DNA of 60,000 nucleotides from Cryptomeria japonica (GCF_030272615.1 NC_081412.1:673767823-673827822), one strand, 5' to 3'. Counted from the first letter of the stretch, positions 12,703 to 23,436 are shown. Made by a program: numbers and translations. Notes: generated by a model not told the origin, from the sequence alone.

Positions 12703-13672
12703 ATGCAATTTCCAACACTTAGCATCTTCATGCCCTTCTTTCTTACAATGAGAGCACTTAGGCTTAGCATCCTCTTTCTTTACTGTAGCCGTCTTCTTCC
12801 CTTTACCTTTATCCTTTGATTTTCCCTCTGGTGGTTTCTTGGATGATTTCTTAGCAAAGCTTTCACTAAAAGTGTTCTTACCCCTAGACTCAATATGAGT
12901 AGCTTGGACACATACCTGATCCAGATTACTAGGATTCAACATGAGGATAGTGTGTCGGAGGTAGGAATGTAAACCACCTATATATTTAAGCAGGGTATCT
13001 TGGGTATACAAGGGTACATTCAATGCTATTGCCCATTTTCTAAACTCATGGGTGTACTCCTACACTGATTGGCCTTTTGCTTGCCTAAAGGGTTGCCAAT
13101 TCATAGTTAGTTGTTGCATGTGTCCTAAAGGATAGAATTGCTCTTTAAGAGCGGCAACAAACTCCATCCAGGACATCCTAACTCTACCATGACGAGCAAG
13201 CTCCTCTTGGGTCCTACTCTCCCACCAGGTGAGAGCAGTACCTCCTAAATGGAGAGTAGCCAACTGTATCCTAGAGGCATCTTCTAACAAGCCCTGTATC
13301 CTACAGTAAACCTCTACTTGTTGCATCCAATCATCAAGTTTTTCAGCACTTAGTTCCCCACTATATTTAGGCAATTCAAATTTTACATCAATTTTGATTA
13401 CGGGCTTATGTGTGCCCTTAAAAGGATTAATAGAAGAAGATGGAGAAGAAGGGGGAGAAGGAGAAGAAAGAGGAGAAGGAGGAGTTTTTGGTGGGGAACC
13501 ACCACCTCCTAGTCTTTTTCCTTTATCCTCTAGTTTTGGTGTCACCTCCTTTCTCATGTTTCTGTCGTTCTTGTCTTTCCTGGAAAAGAACATCAACCAT
13601 CCACTTCATATCAAGAAATTCCTTTTGTAAGGCTTCCCCATCGAACTTGGTTTGGCCTTCTTCAGCTGCCAT
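12703..13672 (-). pseudogene. Gag of gypsy element 1
   Basis: The likely original start is the ATG at 13670-13672 (MAAEEGQTKFDGEA). That frame soon runs into a stop near 13520, and the capsid-like frame 13060-13596 lies in another phase, so a frameshift sits around 13550-13560. The capsid segment carries the retrotransposon-gag signature around ATLHLGGTALTWWES and LKEQFYPLG. A TAG at 13057-13059 interrupts it, then the same frame resumes and includes one CCHC zinc knuckle (CSHCKKEGHEDAKC, near 12715-12756) after a Lys-rich linker. A Pro/Ser-rich low-complexity run lies near residue 35 of the capsid frame. Confidence 0.88.
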
Positions 13673-13793
13673 CTTTGAACGTGGGAAAATCCTTCTTTTT
13701 CCAATCTCTGGATTGTATTTCGCGAGTGTGCCTTCACCTCATTGGCTCTTGGCTCTTGTTATCATACACCTCTGCAAACACTAGTCACAAGAA

Positions 13794-13805
13794 GCTCTGA
13801 TACCA
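13794..13805 (-). promoter_or_regulatory. Primer binding site (iMet-tRNA type) of gypsy element 1
   Basis: On the minus strand TGGTATCAGAGC follows the 5' LTR after a 2-bp spacer. This is the usual plant PBS complementary to the 3' end of initiator methionine tRNA, where minus-strand cDNA synthesis starts. Confidence 0.93.
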
Positions 13806-13807
13806 CT

Positions 13808-14717
13808 TGATCTGATGTTAGGATCTATGAATGTTGCACGTGTATGATTAACTATTATAACGATAAAATAGAAGGTCTTAAAAACGTAATTACATGCTTA
13901 AAGAAACACAACAATAATAAAGTGATGAATTTAACTAAAGAGAGAAGACAAGAACATGAGTTGATAACGGAGTTCACCAATATGGTTACGTCTCCGGGTC
14001 CCTCTCCAATAGAGTGACCGATCCTTGATTATGCTCCAATAGTGGTTACAAGGCCTTCAACTGGACAAAGTTCCAAGTCTCTGATTACAAAGAGTTACAA
14101 AGTTCTCCTCCTTCAAGTGCAACAGTATGAATCTCCTTTGGTGCACAAAGTTGAACACTCAAACTCTCCAAGAAAATTCTCTCACAACTCACCACCAACT
14201 CAAACTCCTAAGCTACCCCCTTTTATACACATTTTTTGCCAAATTTGGTTCATAACCATATGATTTTTGAAAATCTACCCTATCTCGCATTTACAACAAT
14301 AAATCTTCAAAAATCCCCTTTAAACAACATTAAAATCTTTTAAGAATAATCATAGCCCATTAAAAATATGTCTTGATAATATATTTGGGTTCATATGTTT
14401 TATTTTAGAGGGGCTCAAGCTTGACCCAAGACATCCAATTTCGGCCTTATCCCAACGTGCTTCTTTAAATAACTTATTTTCTATTTAAATGTCGAATTTA
14501 TCACATACCTTAATGGTTTAGAGCCATCTACGGGAGCTAGGAGGTCGGGGGTTCAATTCTCATGCATCTCCTTTTAGTGATTTGCTAGTCATTAAAACAA
14601 ACCGGATCACGGGATCAATCACGGGATCAAACCCCATAAATATCTTTTTTGGTAACTCTTTACCAAAACTATTGGAGCGTTGTGAATTTTTGGTGGAAAA
14701 TATATCCACCCGGATCA
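13808..14717 (-). repeat. 5' LTR of gypsy element 1
   Basis: Direct repeat of 8194-9155 with the same TGATC..GATCA ends. Most differences are transitions (for example GCTCGAGC versus GCTCAAGC), plus the collapse near 14600-14635 where ATCACGGGATCA is repeated. It carries the first tRNA-like module (B box GGTTCAATTC near 14552) but not a full second one. Flanked on the right by ATAAA at 14718-14722. Confidence 0.93.
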
Positions 14718-14859
14718 ATAAAGAAGTGATAACCAAAAATCAACTACTCATCCACTTACAAGGATCCAATCATAACTGAAACAAAATCTATAGATTAAGA
14801 AGATGAACAAGTTTCATTACCAATAGGCTCATGCTATATTTGTAATAGGCTGATTGTGA

Positions 14860-15182
14860 GAGAGAGGTTAGGATAGGGATAAAAAGAGAGATACATAGAG
14901 GGGGAAGAGAGAGAGATATTAGTAAGGAGATAAAGATAGAGATATAGATAGAATTGAAGATAGAAGTAGACAATGGGCAGAGGAAAATGGAGAGACATAA
15001 AAGCTGAAATAAAGATAGAGAGGGAAGATGATTATATAGAGATGGAAGAGAAAAATATATAGTTGGAGAGAGTGAATGATAGAAAGACAAAGATAGAGAT
15101 AGGAAGTGACACATAGGGAGAGAGAGAGATATAATGGTAGAGAGAGAAATGTGTGTGCGTGTCTGTACATACATATATACAT

Positions 15183-15221
<39 letters not shown>

Positions 15222-15487
15222 AATACATACATACATGTATGTATGTATGTATGTATGTATGTATGTATATATATGTATATGTATATGTATGCATATATAT
15301 ATCCAGCTTTAGTTTCGACTAGCTCTCGCCTCCTACCGGCCTGGATAATGATAGATACATATATGTATATATATACATATACATATATATGTATGTATAT
15401 ATATAGATACATGCATGCATGCATATATACATACATACATACATGTATATGTCTATATGTATATATATGTGGATATAAATATATATC

Positions 15488-15572
<85 letters not shown>

Positions 15573-15703
15573 ATGTATATATATATATATCCACATATAT
15601 ATACATATATATATATATATACATGTATGTATGTATGTATGTATGTATGTATGTACACACACACATAACAAGATAGAGTCAAAGAGAGAGACACGGAGAG
15701 AGG

Positions 15704-15746
<43 letters not shown>

Positions 15747-16860
15747 ATAGATGGACAAATAGAGACAACTTGAGACAAAGAAATAAAGATGGAGAGAGGG
15801 TAAGAGAAATAGGGGGAGATAGAGGTAGAGATAGACATATTTTGGAAGAGAAAGAGAGAGATATATAAAGATATATAGGAAGAAAAAGGGAGAGAGGGGT
15901 AGAGATAAAGAGATAAATAAGGGAATAGGGAGGGAATGAATGAGCTCCAAAGATAAGGAGATAAAGAGAGGGAGGTTCCAAAGTGAGAGGGGGATATAAT
16001 ATATATAGAGAGAAATATGGATAAATAGAGAGGCTAGGGTGAGAGATAGAGATTTATGTATACAAATAGATAGATAGATGAGCAAGAGAAATAGAGAAAA
16101 AGAGATATTGTATAAGAGACATGGAGTCAATAAGAGAGAGGGAGATGTAGAGATAATGATATATAGATACAAAGGTGGAGAGAGACATATGGAGATAGAG
16201 ATAGAGGGGGAAAAAGTGAGAGAAAGAAGGTGAGAAAAATAAGTAATAGAGAGAAATGTTTACACTTTAAAGAGAGGGAGATAAATAGAGAGGGGGAAAG
16301 ATAAAGAGATGAAGATAGATATAGGGAGAGGGGAAAAAGGAGTGTGTATATACACATTAGAGAGATATAAAAAGAGAGAGTGATGGAGAGATAAGATATA
16401 AAGAGGGAGAGAAAGGGAAAGATAGAGATATAGAAAGTGATATATGGAGGGTTAAAGAGGGATATAAAGAGAGTATAAGAGCTAAAGAAAGATGATTGTA
16501 TAAGGTCTAGAGATAGAGAGATATAATAGAGATAGGGAGGGATAAATAGGGAGTGTGTATTTGTGTGATTGAGAGAGATATAGAGATAGAGATGAGGGAA
16601 AAGGAGGGAATGTTTTTGTGAGTGAAAGAGATATAGAGTTATATATAAAGAGGGATAAAAATAAATAAATAGACAAAGAGAGGGAGAGAGGATAAAGAAG
16701 ATTGAGAGAAATAAAAAAGAGGGAGCAAGAGGGAGAGACATAGAGAGAAGGAGTGATAGAGAGAGAGATAAAGTGGGAAAGATGGAAGGGGAAATGGGAG
16801 ATACGAGTACAGGTAAGGAGATATAGATAGTTGAAAGAGAAGGAGATGGACATAATAGTC
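14860..16860 (-). repeat. Polypurine (GA-rich) block B with embedded microsatellites
   Basis: About 2 kb of degenerate GAGAGATAGAGA units, the reverse complement in style of block A. Inside it are (CA)n at about 15184-15219, (GTAT)n at about 15235-15268 and 15622-15654, (AT)n of about 72 bp at 15491-15562, and (GA)n at about 15705-15742. A 45-bp non-repetitive island sits at 15300-15346. The long frames in all phases are Tyr/Ile/His/Ser-rich artefacts. Read on the minus strand it starts from the conserved entry at 16861-16908. Confidence 0.88.
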
Positions 16861-16908
16861 AAATGGCATTCTACCCTCAACATAACTCCCCACGGACACT
16901 TGCTATCA
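16861..16908 (-). repeat. Conserved entry sequence of polypyrimidine repeat family, inverted copy
   Basis: The reverse complement contains TGGGGAGTTATGTTGAGGG followed by TAGAATGCCATTT. It aligns with 3583-3632 (TGGGGAGTTATGCTAAGGG, TAGCATGTCATTT). In both copies the entry leads directly into the pyrimidine-rich tract on the same strand. Confidence 0.85.
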
Positions 16909-17488
16909 TTAAATTACAGGCATGAAATGAGAAACCAAAATTTCATTGTTGTCTCTTGCTCTCTTACAGTAAACATTTAATTTGATTTTTAAGTTAAAAT
17001 TTAGTTTATTGTAAAAATTATATTTAAATTCAAATATAATTATTTTACAATAATAAAATTTTAATAAAAATATATATAAATTAAATTAATTCTAATTTCT
17101 TTTAATTATTATTTGTAATTCCATAAGAAAACATAAATAATTAAAATAAAATTTTAACTTAATAAAAATTAGTCTTTAAAAGAAGAAGAGCAAGTAGAAG
17201 AATTAGAATAAATTTTTAAAAAATAATAGATTGTCTAATAAAAGAAGATATGTTCATTAAAATATTTTCTTATTAAAAAAGTAATAAAAGAAATATTGTA
17301 ATTAAAATAAATAAATTATTTTACAATAATAAAATTTTTAGTAAGATATCTACTTTGGCTTGGTAGCTAAATTACTTTTTACAATAGGCTCTCGATTTAA
17401 TCAAGTTATTGGATCATTATGAGGTTGCTCATTGTTAGAGAGAAGTGAATGACCTTGTAGATAGTTTGGAAAATAAAGTTATCCATAT
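16909..17488. other. AT-rich spacer, no gene seen
   Basis: Very AT-rich sequence flanking block B, comparable to the AT-rich DNA upstream of block A. No protein-like frame or RNA gene seen. Confidence 0.5.
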
Positions 17489-17622
17489 CAATATCCAATA
17501 TTATGAATGAGATCATCTCCCTAATTAATTCAAGTTTGTTGGTTGATTCATGCAACAATACCCAATATTATGAATGAGATTATCTCCTCAAGTAATTCAA
17601 GTTTGTTGGTGGATTAGTGATT
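17489..17622. repeat. 67-bp tandem duplication
   Basis: CCAATATTATGAATGAGAT followed by CATCTCC or TATCTCC, then AATTCAAGTTTGTTGG, occurs at about 17495 and again at about 17562. Two units only, with a few differences. Confidence 0.85.
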
Positions 17623-18051
17623 GGTGGTGACTTCTAATATCTTTTAGCATGATGCAATATCAGTTGTACTTGTGCCTGTATCTACCTATCAAGAATATTA
17701 TTATTCTATCTCATGGGATATCTCCTCTTGGTTCATCATTTGTACTTGGCAATAGTGATGATTTTTCTCTACATGATAGACAATTACTTATTTTTTTCTT
17801 CTCTCTTTTTTTCACTTCCCTAAGGGGACCACTCTCAAGTTGTTTTTATTATGCTAATGTTTTCTTGTCACTTGTACACGTATAGGTGTCTTTAGTTTGT
17901 CACTTCTATTCTTGTCGACCATATTTGTTTATCATGGTTGTATACATGTTGGGAGGTTGATGTTTGAGGAAATTTGCATGTGGATGGGATCGATCACAAA
18001 TTTTTACTTTCTTCCCTTCTTCTTTTTGGCAATCTTGGCTCTCATTTTTTG
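17623..18051. other. Spacer, no gene seen
   Basis: A 78-codon plus-strand frame at 17649-17885 lacks any recognisable domain. No other feature seen. Confidence 0.45.
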
Positions 18052-18243
18052 GTGCAGTCACTAGTTAGGAGGGACCTCAAAGAGATCAATCTGGACCGGT
18101 CAACTAGAGTAAACACAATGGAAACAAGAGGATATGATGGAAGCAATGTAGAATTGAATGAATTAGACCATGAAATCTGATTACAAGCAATTGGTCACAT
18201 CCGATTTACAAGATTCAGCTCTATGGCCTGTTACATACATGCT
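18052..18243. repeat. Dispersed repeat X, copy 2 (truncated)
   Basis: Matches 4656-4850 from GTGCAGTCAC and TTAGGAGGGACCT through GAAACAAGA to ACATACATGCT, where the TRIM-like element begins. The family is not identified. Its abrupt end at the TRIM suggests that the TRIM marks a junction. Confidence 0.7.
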
Positions 18244-18613
18244 TGTTACAAATGTGGTTGTTGTTGCACCAAAAGATCGACCTATTAATGCCCAATAAAA
18301 CCACTAGACTTATAGAATCCACAAGAGGTGGTTAAGACATGTCACAAAACCAAGCGTTGCGCTACACAACACAAGGAGACCAAGGGCACAATTGCAACAA
18401 TCCTCCACAACTCAAGAAAGGGGATTGAACCTATGACCAAGGTCTGATACCACTTGTTACAAGTGTGGTTGTTGTTCCACCAAAATATTGACCTATTAAT
18501 GCCCAATACAACCACTAGACTTATAGAATCCACAAGAGGTGGTTAAGCCATGTCACAAACCCAAGTGTTGTGCTGCACAACACAAGGAGACTAATGGCAC
18601 ACACCTTGCAACA
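18244..18613 (-). mobile_element. TRIM-like miniature LTR retrotransposon
   Basis: Two direct repeats of about 156-159 bp (18244-18399 and 18455-18613) begin TGTTACAA and end GCAACA. They flank an internal region of only 55 bp. On the minus strand the internal region opens with TGGTATCAGACC, one mismatch from the iMet PBS, after a 2-bp spacer. It ends with the purine-rich GTGGAGGAT directly before the next LTR. LTR-PBS-PPT-LTR without coding capacity is the definition of a TRIM. The flanks belong to different repeats (X on the left, a copia LTR on the right), so no trustworthy target duplication is seen. Confidence 0.8.
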
Positions 18614-19013
18614 AGATGCTATTTAAGATTTCATTTCATTGTACTTTCTTATTGTAATGAAATTGTAAGTCAGTGAGACTTCCTTGAGGGTTGTAGCCCT
18701 TCAGGCAACTTTATTAGAGCAGTGAGCTTTAGGTAGTAAGCCTGAATGCAAGTGCATTCCCCATATATGTAATATTTATGTACTCCTCACCATAGTATAT
18801 GAATATTGTGGGTTCTAATCCCATTGTGGTTTTTCCCTTTCCAGGTTTCAATGTAAAAATTCTGGTGTTGTGGATTTGTGCATTTATTGTTGTATGTTTA
18901 TGGTTTTATTTGTTATGCTTTGTTAACCAATGGGTAAATAATAAGTTTGTGGTTTTAAATTATGGTAGATAACTATTTCACACCCCCCCTCTTGGTAATA
19001 TCTGATTCTAACA
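18614..19013 (+). repeat. Truncated copia LTR, 3' part
   Basis: Contains landmarks shared with the U5 side of the copia LTRs at 22.9-23.4 and 28.5-28.95 kb: AGATGCTATTT, a GCAGTGAGCT-type tract, GTGGTTTTTCCCTTTCCAGG, and a C-rich stretch before the terminal TCTGATTCTAACA at 19013. No PBS follows, so it is a 3' or solo LTR remnant. Its 5' part is replaced by the TRIM junction. Confidence 0.75.
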
Positions 19014-20395
19014 AGAGGGTTGGGTCATTGACATAGCCAAAAAAGGCCCTCTGGTCCTCCTGAGATGTGCTTCTCAATTGGAAAGGAGTGTTCGTCTTCA
19101 TCAAATCCAACAATTATACAACCTAAAGACCTAAACTAGAGGTAGAATTTCAACTACCATCAGCTCCAACAATTTATCTATTGAAGGCAAATTGAAGAAG
19201 AAAGAAGTGGAGATCATCTATAAATAGCTCTCGATACTAGCAATTCCTTCACCAACCATATTAATTCCTTTGCCCTTTAAACTTTTATAAATCTTTTGTA
19301 TTTCTCACGAAATCTTTCTCATAAATGCACGAGTGTGCGAAATTGGAAACAATCGTAAACAACTACCAATTACCAGATTGGAAGTCGTGCATGCTGAGTG
19401 GATCGTAGTTAGAGAATGTCAGTGAGAAGACATTAATAAATTTCAAGACGATCAGATTTGATACGTGTCTACTGTCTCCAATTCCATTTTGGGGACGTTA
19501 TAGAGAACTACGTTCTCATCAAAAATTTGGGCAGAAATAAAACTTCAGCCATTGATTTATAATCATTGAATGGTTTTAAATAATTGATGGATTTTAGGTA
19601 CGTGTGACGTGTCGATGAGGTTGCGCTTATCGATACATTGTGCAGACTCCAGATTCAAGGTGATGTTGCATTAATTAGATGACGAAATGGCTATTAATAG
19701 ATAATGAAAATGGCAACGAATTTATCAAATCGCCAGAAAAAATATTATTTTTCCATAAATATGAAATATTAGCCAATAAAATTAAATGATTTTCAAATGG
19801 TAGCTAAAAATTGCCAATACACTTAATTTTTTTTCCTTTCGAGTATAAATTTTGCCCATACACTTATATATTTCTTCCTTTAAATGAAAAATATTGACCT
19901 CCAACATTATATATTTTCCCCACATAATAATTAATTATTCGTCGGGATTTTATGGAATTTTTATACCCAAAAAAAAAATCGCCAACACAAATTAATTTTT
20001 TTTCCAAATTTGAAAAACATTTCGCCATTAATATGAAAATTTCCCCTTAAAAATAATGTCTGATTCACCAAGATTGTAAACTTCTGCCTAGGGGGTGGTT
20101 TCTTAAAGTTATCCCTACTCTTTATAATAGTGTTGGGTGTATTTTGCATAGGAGAGGAGGTAATTTCAAGAAAATCAAAGAAAGAATGATCATCAATTAT
20201 TTGTTGATAAATACCTTCAGAATCAATAAGGGGAGATTTCCCTCTGGGGGCATAATTTTGTCATCCTACTCATCGGTTGATTTTTGTCTAGCAACAATTT
20301 CTTTAGGTTTGTCCCCATCACCACTTTACTAAGAACCTTGATTTTTCATCTATCTGCAGACTTTGCTATTGATGCTGGAATAGGGGAAGATGAAA
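19014..20395. other. AT-rich spacer with weak promoter-like motifs
   Basis: TATAAATA occurs at 19219-19226 and a doubled ACGTG (ACGTGTGACGTG) at 19600-19611, but no credible coding region follows on either strand. From about 19.7 to 20.1 kb the sequence is A/T-homopolymer-rich. This may be a dead promoter or chance. Confidence 0.35.
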
Positions 20396-20760
20396 CTACT
20401 CCTTGATATTTATGGGATGATGACATTTGTATTCTGAGGAGTTGACATGTTGTTTCCACTTGCCATTTAACCAGTTGGATGTTCTTCTCAACACTGGAGT
20501 AGTGTGAAACATTAGGTCTGAGACCTCCTCTTTGGGACAACCAACTTTTGTGGGGCCCGCATTGGTAAGAGTATGATACTCTGGGTCCAAAATGACCTCA
20601 TCTTCAATCACATAATCAAGAACATTAAAAGAAACACCAAGAGTGTGAATTTGCTGCAAAGAAAGTCTCATGAAACTTCTTTTAAACACTTCTGCAACAT
20701 CATCTCAAAAATCCTCCAAGAAATCCTTGAGCTCAGGCTGATGCATATAACCTTTGGTTG
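20396..20760 (-). pseudogene. Decayed reading frame, unidentified
   Basis: A 97-codon frame (20396-20689) contains LGVSFNVLDYVIEDEVI and PTKVGCPKEEVSDLM. Upstream in the same phase a stop near 20695 follows further protein-like sequence, YMHQPELKDFLEDF. Codon composition looks more protein-like than the surroundings. I do not recognise the family. It may be an old transposon product close to the minus-strand copia LTR. Confidence 0.4.
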
Positions 20761-20899
20761 CATAGAAATTGTACTTCAAATATCTCTTATTGTCAAAACT
20801 ATTTATAGATTGTAGAGATTGAAAATGAAACTTATCTAAAATTGTTCCCACGACCTTAGTGGTACCATTTGTTTTGTAAGAGAAATTGAGGAGCCCACA

Positions 20900-21808
20900 C
20901 TTGTGAAAAGGCCAATAGCCTAGAGAACACTACTCATCACAAAAGGATCCTCACTGACTACATAAAAGATCCAGACTACAATCTGGAAGGAAGAATGAAC
21001 TCCTATAATAGCATCTCCAATTCCTGAGTACAGTTCTAATTAAGCTCAATACCAGAGGTCTTAAACCTCTTGCATAAACCTAAATCAATCACCTATGATT
21101 TACCAAATCCTCTAAATGAATCATTATTACATTACTCATTTGCATACACATTTTCTTTGATCTCAAATGAGAACTTTTATATATATATATACAAACCCTA
21201 TACCTTTAATAATTAGGTCAGCCACTCAAACAATAAACCTATTACATAATTATAAAACATGTCGGCCAAAGAACAAACAAATATCATCCAACCAATAAAT
21301 CATCTCGGAAATACATCGAGGAGTTCCAACAACACATTTCATTAAGTCGGACCATGACCTAGATAGTAATAGACCCAATTTAGGTCCACACACAATAAAT
21401 CAATGATTCCAATCAGTTGAGGCATGAACACAATCATCATCAGCATCCTAAATCCCTTCTAGAAGCCGCACCAACACCACTTATGCATAATATCAAAAAT
21501 CTTCAACAAAGCTCTATAGGTGAAACCCTTATCGGATCAAGAAACCAAGATTACTAAGATATGAGATAGCATCTAATCACCAAGTGAATACCAACTGACT
21601 GAACATATATTTGAATAGCATGAATAGTAGATCTAAGCCAATTCCATAAGCCAAAGCATACTGGAGTGTACCAAATCAATATCAATCGAAAACCAACCAT
21701 CCTACTGGGACCAACCATATATCAATTTAAACAGTCAAAACAACTAGCGTTGATATCAATGACAAAACATCACTGAATCACATAATTAATTCCTTCATAT
21801 TTCCAAGA
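20900..21808 (-). repeat. 3' LTR of an older minus-strand copia element (lower boundary uncertain)
   Basis: On the minus strand a polypurine tract (AAAGGGGGAGAT, about 21809-21820) is preceded by CCATCAATGCC, as in the plus-strand copia at 27.92 kb. The sequence beyond should be LTR. It contains a TATATAAAAG box near 21175 followed by CTCATTTGAGATCAAAG, which parallels TATAAAT and CTCATTTGTGAGATCAA in the plus-strand copia LTR. The far end of the LTR is not resolved, so the lower coordinate is approximate. Confidence 0.55.
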
Positions 21809-22341
21809 ATCTCCCCCTTTGGCATTGATGGCAACGCTAGATGTGAAAAACATCCAAGTGCCAAGAAATGCCAAACAAATCTCCCATAAAAGATTATAGC
21901 ACTGAAGTTCTGATTCATAGTCTCCCTGTAAATGATATCATAGTTAAGCTCTGCAAATTTCTCCCCTAATATATATAACTCCTTAAGTTTTTCACATGAA
22001 TATCTATACCACTCTCACATCAATGCCAAAGATCTAACATAAATATCAAAGTAAAATGATAAACCACTTAATTACAAGACTAACTACTCCCCCTGAGTAG
22101 TAGCATCACCACATGAATCTGGAATGAATAATAGCTCTGATAATGCATACCAGGCTGATGCCAAATAGCATCAATCAAGTTTCTACCAGAGCGGCAGAAA
22201 CCCCTAATCTATCTCTGAGGTACTCAAATGATTCTTTAGGCAAAGGTTTACTGAAGATGTCTCCAATTTGATCTTCAATGTTCACATAAACCAATCTAAC
22301 TTCATTTGCTTCCACATTTTCTTTCAAGAAAATGTATTTGA
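21809..22341 (-). pseudogene. RNase H C-terminus and 3' region of the older minus-strand copia
   Basis: A frame reading KENVEANEVRLVYV, then IGDIFSKPLPKESFEYLRDR, is the end of a copia RNase H, closely similar to the corresponding part of the plus-strand copia at 27.43-27.55 kb. It breaks off at 22341, where the plus-strand LTR begins. The missing N-terminal part continues on the other side at 28957-29262. Downstream (lower coordinates) lies a G-rich tract near 22090-22100 like the one at 27661 in the plus-strand element. Confidence 0.85.
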
Positions 22342-23379
22342 TGTTGGTATTTTGGATATGTTGATATGGTTTTGTCATTGATGTCAACACTTATCAATAC
22401 TTGTCAACCTATCAGCACTTGGAGATTTGGTTATGTTCACCAGCAAGCGAGTGACTTATCCACAGTCAAAGGTATTTGGTTCACCGGCACTTGAAATCAC
22501 TTGGAGAATACTTGGTTATGTCAAAGACATCGTTTGGACACTTTGTCTTGGTGATTTGTTCATTTGTTTATTCAAGTTTGCATATTTGTTGTTACTAGAA
22601 AATAGGTCCAGGATAGACACCGGCAGGCTTATCTATTCCAGATCAGCACGACATGTTATGGAGATGATCTTGATGTTATTGTAAATGCATTGAGTCGATA
22701 TCATGCATTGGATATTATTTCATTTGTAATTAATTTTATTGTAATATCTTTTAGTGGGCCAACCTACTCAATTGGTCTTAGGTTATGGTATAAATGTAAG
22801 ATCTCATTTGTGAGATCAATATGCGAGTGTGAAAAGGATTGTATTTCAGTATATACGAATATTAGCAGAGCCATACACGTAGACATCATTCAAGATTGAA
22901 GGAAGGTTTGAAGATGACATATAAGAGCTAAACCATTATAGAATCCAGCATAAGAAGATGTTATTTTGTGCAGTACATTATCATTGGATTTAATCATCCA
23001 ATTGTAGTTAGTGTGACTCTCATTTTGTGATTGAGCAGTGAGCTCTAGGCGCTTGGCCTTTCTGCATGTGCAAACCCCATATTGTACACACATACTATCT
23101 GCAATAGTATCATCTGATTGTGGGTAAGGTTTCCCACCATGGTTTTTCCCCTTACAGGGTTTCCACGTACAAATATTGGTGTTGTGTGTTGTAGATGTCA
23201 TTGTCTTTTTATTTCATGTGTTAATCTTTACCGGTACTATAATTAACTGATAAACTGTCTATTGACATAAAGTTTGGTTTACCGGTATTGGGCATTTAGT
23301 TTGGTTAAGTTAATTTTGGTTTGAATTTATTGGACAACTGATTCACCCCACCCTTCTTAGTTGTCTCCGGGACCTAACA
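22342..23379 (+). repeat. 5' LTR of copia element 2
   Basis: 1038 bp, pairs with 27940-28956. The core promoter is probably TATAAAT at 22789-22795, followed by a short perfect inverted repeat GATCTCA/TGAGATC (22800-22806 and 22811-22817). Compared with the 3' LTR it lacks about 27 bp near 22488 and has about 45 bp extra near 22710-22755. The end ACCTAACA is followed by the PBS. Confidence 0.93.
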
Positions 23380-23381
23380 AT

Positions 23382-23393
23382 TGGTATCAGAGC
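23382..23393 (+). promoter_or_regulatory. Primer binding site of copia element 2
   Basis: TGGTATCAGAGC starts two bases after the 5' LTR end. It is complementary to the 3' end of initiator methionine tRNA. Confidence 0.95.
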
Positions 23394-23436
23394 CTAGTTC
23401 TTTTTTTACAGAAGTTTAACAGCTTGAGGAGATCCA

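Larger units (their letters stand above)
8194..14717 (-). mobile_element. Complete but defective Ty3/gypsy LTR retrotransposon, chromovirus-like
   Basis: Both LTRs begin TGATCT and end GGATCA on the plus strand. They are flanked by the same 5 bp, ATAAA (8189-8193 and 14718-14722), the duplication made on integration. Read on the minus strand the order is 5' LTR, PBS, gag, protease, reverse transcriptase (RT), RNase H, integrase, chromodomain-like tail, polypurine tract, 3' LTR. Protease-RT-RNase H-integrase order defines Ty3/gypsy, and the C-terminal tail suggests a chromovirus. The coding region carries at least five in-frame stops and two frameshifts, so the copy is not autonomous. The LTRs differ at roughly 3 in 100 positions by eye, apart from one 60 bp indel. 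Confidence 0.95.

Noticed and set aside
14788-16899. Frames of up to 268 codons rich in Tyr, Ile, His and Ser on both strands
   Set aside because: Translations of (AT)n, (TATG)n, (CA)n and (GA)n. Open in many phases at once, so not coding evidence.
18239-18620. ATGCT on both sides of the TRIM as a target-site duplication
   Set aside because: The left word belongs to repeat X (also present at 4.85 kb) and the right one to the copia LTR (also at 28.54 kb). The right word is also two bases off the LTR end.
19219-19611. TATA box and doubled ACGTG as a host gene promoter
   Set aside because: No credible coding sequence follows on either strand within several hundred bases, and such motifs are common by chance in AT-rich DNA.
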